Shown piece after piece: positions 62,502 to 64,000 of a stretch of DNA of 64,000 nucleotides. The position numbers were made by a program, and so were the translations under genes. Position 1 is the first letter of the stretch, and the number at the start of each line of letters is the position of its first letter. The stretch comes from Glossina fuscipes (taxonomy: Eukaryota > Arthropoda > Insecta > Diptera > Glossinidae), in NCBI RefSeq assembly GCF_014805625.2, contig NW_023998421.1, positions 7,707,753 through 7,771,752 of the forward strand, read 5' to 3'. The notes beneath the pieces were generated by a model. The model was given only the letters and a program-made list of their open reading frames with translations, did not search any database and was not told the DNA's origin.

Positions 62502-64000
62502 ATGACGGCTTTGTACGAGACGCTTTCGTCGGCTATTAATTTGGTCGGCCTTCTAGCGACTGCCTGCTTTTTATACGATAACTTCAAGTCATTGTTTAGT
62601 ATTTTAAAGGCAGTACTCGAACCATATTTTCGACCTGAACTCCCACATAGTCTACTTGATAGATTTGGTAAATGGGCAGGTGAGTAATAAAAAAAAAAAA
62701 AATGAATCAATTGAATTTAAAATAAAAAGATATATATAAAAAATTGATCAATCCGCCTGAGTGGCCGAGTAGGCAAGAGTCTCGACTAGCAACTCAATGG
62801 TCGTGGGTTCAAATCTCAAGTGCGGTAGAGTTTTTAATAAACCCGAAAGCCTTAGATGCTAGTGCTTTAAGAATTCAGCCGTAGAATTGATTCTCTGGCT
62901 AAATTTATAACAAGAATTTATAACAAGAAAAAATTGATTGATAAGATCAAAGTTACACATCTTCAGACTTGCATGTTGTGGCTGTTTAGTAATAGCACAT
63001 AGGCAGCTTTAATCCGCATCTACGTAAGACTTGCCACGCAATCAATAACTGCTGTTTGCGTGTACGGCATACGAACTTGTTAAGCTATGGTAATTGATAA
63101 GATAAATACTATAGAATTTTGAAAAATTATAAGCATCACGATTGGCTGAATGAGCGAGCTATTATATTAGCGAAGAGCAAAGACGTCTGCGAGCTTAACA
63201 ACATTATTTTCTTTAACACGGTTAATTATCCAAAAGAATTTTTAAATACAATCAGTCGTGCAGGGATGTTCCTGCACGCACTGCAATTCCAGATTGGCAG
63301 GTAATCATGTCTCGAAATATCAGCCACAATCTTGACAGAGTCTTTCAAAGATGAAGATCTCCACATTCGTCGAAGCATTATGCAGCTTGGGATTTTTTTC
63401 ACATGGGAAATCTCTATATCTGTGCACATAATGAAACAACAAAAATGTTGTGTTAACAACACAACTATCATAACGTTAACCCTATTAGAAACGTGCGCTT
63501 TCTCTTTCCTTCTACGGACAGCCTCTCATGACTAATGGGTGCAGTTAATATTCCTAATATGTGAAAGGCTAACATATATCTAATAATCTCCTCAAGAGTT
63601 TTATTTTGATCTTGGTTAAGAAATATTCTTGTAGGAATGTTTTATATTTTCTAAGCCTATATACACTTGAAAACTTAGTTCTTTTAAAAACTTTCTCTTG
63701 ATATATTCTGTGCGTTTTGATCGTTACAGTAATTACGGGTGGGAGTGCTGGCATTGGTAAAGGATATGCCAAAGAGTTGGCTAAACGCGGCCTCAATGTC
63801 GTCATCATATCTCATGCGAAAGAAGAATTGATTGCGACTGCAAACGAAATTGGTAATCAAAAAAGTTAAAACCGTGTCTTAGAAAAGTTTGCTCTTTAAA
63901 TAAAAAAAAAAAAAAATATTTATTTACTTACATTAGAAAATTTATACCAAACCAATCCATTTCTAATGCTTCGTAGGCTTTTGGTGCGTTTTCATTTTAT
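62502..64000 (+). CDS. 17-beta-HSD12-type SDR reductase, gene C (5' part)
   Basis: Exon 1 (62502-62679) encodes [20 protein letters not shown], a membrane helix and FGKWA. Exon 2 (63730-63852, 123 bp as in genes A and B) encodes [40 protein letters not shown], with the TGxxxGIG cofactor motif. The splice sites GTGAGT, TTACAG and GTAATC are good. A third exon would start at 63937 after ATTAG and reads ENLYQT like its paralogues. It then loses similarity (no [10 protein letters not shown]), so the gene is either broken there or its real exon 3 lies beyond the window. The catalytic Ser and YxxxK region is not in view. It faces the opposite way to genes A and B, so an inversion accompanied duplication. 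Confidence 0.7.
62753..62825 (+). tRNA. Degenerate Ser-type tRNA-like element
   Basis: The 73-base stretch has an A box (TGGCCGAGTAGG, 62762) and a B box (GGTTCAAATCT, 62806), partial acceptor pairing (CCGC with GCGG) and a T run at about 62831. The A-box wording is that of class II (Ser/Leu) tRNAs. The anticodon stem (CTCGA/CTCAA around CTAGCAA) does not pair and there is no long variable arm, so it is not a working tRNA. A tRNA-derived SINE head or a tRNA pseudogene is most likely. It lies in intron 1 of gene C. Confidence 0.45.
63119..63303 (+). mobile_element. Helitron Pif1-like helicase relic
   Basis: The frame reads [20 protein letters not shown], then [20 protein letters not shown] and LQFQIGR before a stop. 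WLxERAIL..KN.DV.ELNN and VNYP.EFLN...GMP.H.LQLK.G are hallmark blocks near the C-terminal end of Helitron RepHel helicases. The roughly 25 residues normally between them are deleted, and the ILLRN block is missing. It sits in intron 1 of gene C on the same strand. Confidence 0.75.

Overview
This is nuclear DNA of a higher fly, probably Tephritidae or a related schizophoran family. The evidence is an AT-rich background, short GT-AG introns, a clear Drosophila-type HP1a gene, the fly micropeptides sarcolamban A and B, and many decayed interspersed repeats that begin near TTTATACCCTACACCACT. I read it by eye and ran no searches. It is mostly non-coding, with about eight real or near-real genes among gene fragments and transposon relics.

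Left part (1-22 kb): a chromodomain neighbourhood. HP1a (Su(var)205 orthologue, 20187-21854, + strand, four coding exons) is complete. Upstream on the same strand lie two paralogous genes (7613 and 13097). Each has a long acidic, serine-rich first exon ending in the first half of a chromodomain. The intron falls at the same place as HP1a intron 1, and the second half of a divergent chromodomain follows. The 13097 gene splices cleanly into a 461-residue protein. The 7613 copy has lost the matching splice acceptor and looks as if it is decaying. Between and after them are fragments of other genes: a WIPI/Atg18-type exon, an unidentified coding-like exon, a mitochondrial ND5 insertion, and a frameshifted piece of an Armitage/MOV10-family helicase.

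Middle (22-44 kb): repeats, a non-LTR reverse transcriptase relic, and two tiny genes for the calcium-pump regulators sarcolamban A (28 aa, 28377) and B (29 aa, 34495), each directly after a splice acceptor. A pri-miRNA-like hairpin lies 250 bp upstream of the B exon. There is a 100-N assembly gap at 36390-36489 and a 64-bp tandem repeat near 41 kb.

Right part (44-64 kb): a cluster of three short-chain dehydrogenase genes of the 17-beta-HSD12/3-oxoacyl-CoA-reductase type, two on the minus strand (44212-48554 and 49014-53742) and one on the plus strand running off the window (62502 onward). The two complete genes have identical lengths for exons 2-5 (123, 111, 449 and 114 bp), which shows recent tandem duplication. 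Their long first introns hold repeats, an orphan exon-like fragment, a tRNA-like element and a Helitron helicase relic. A second reverse transcriptase relic with a mutated catalytic box lies at 61.5-62.1 kb.

The most unusual feature is the pair of acidic single-chromodomain genes linked to, and sharing an intron with, HP1a.
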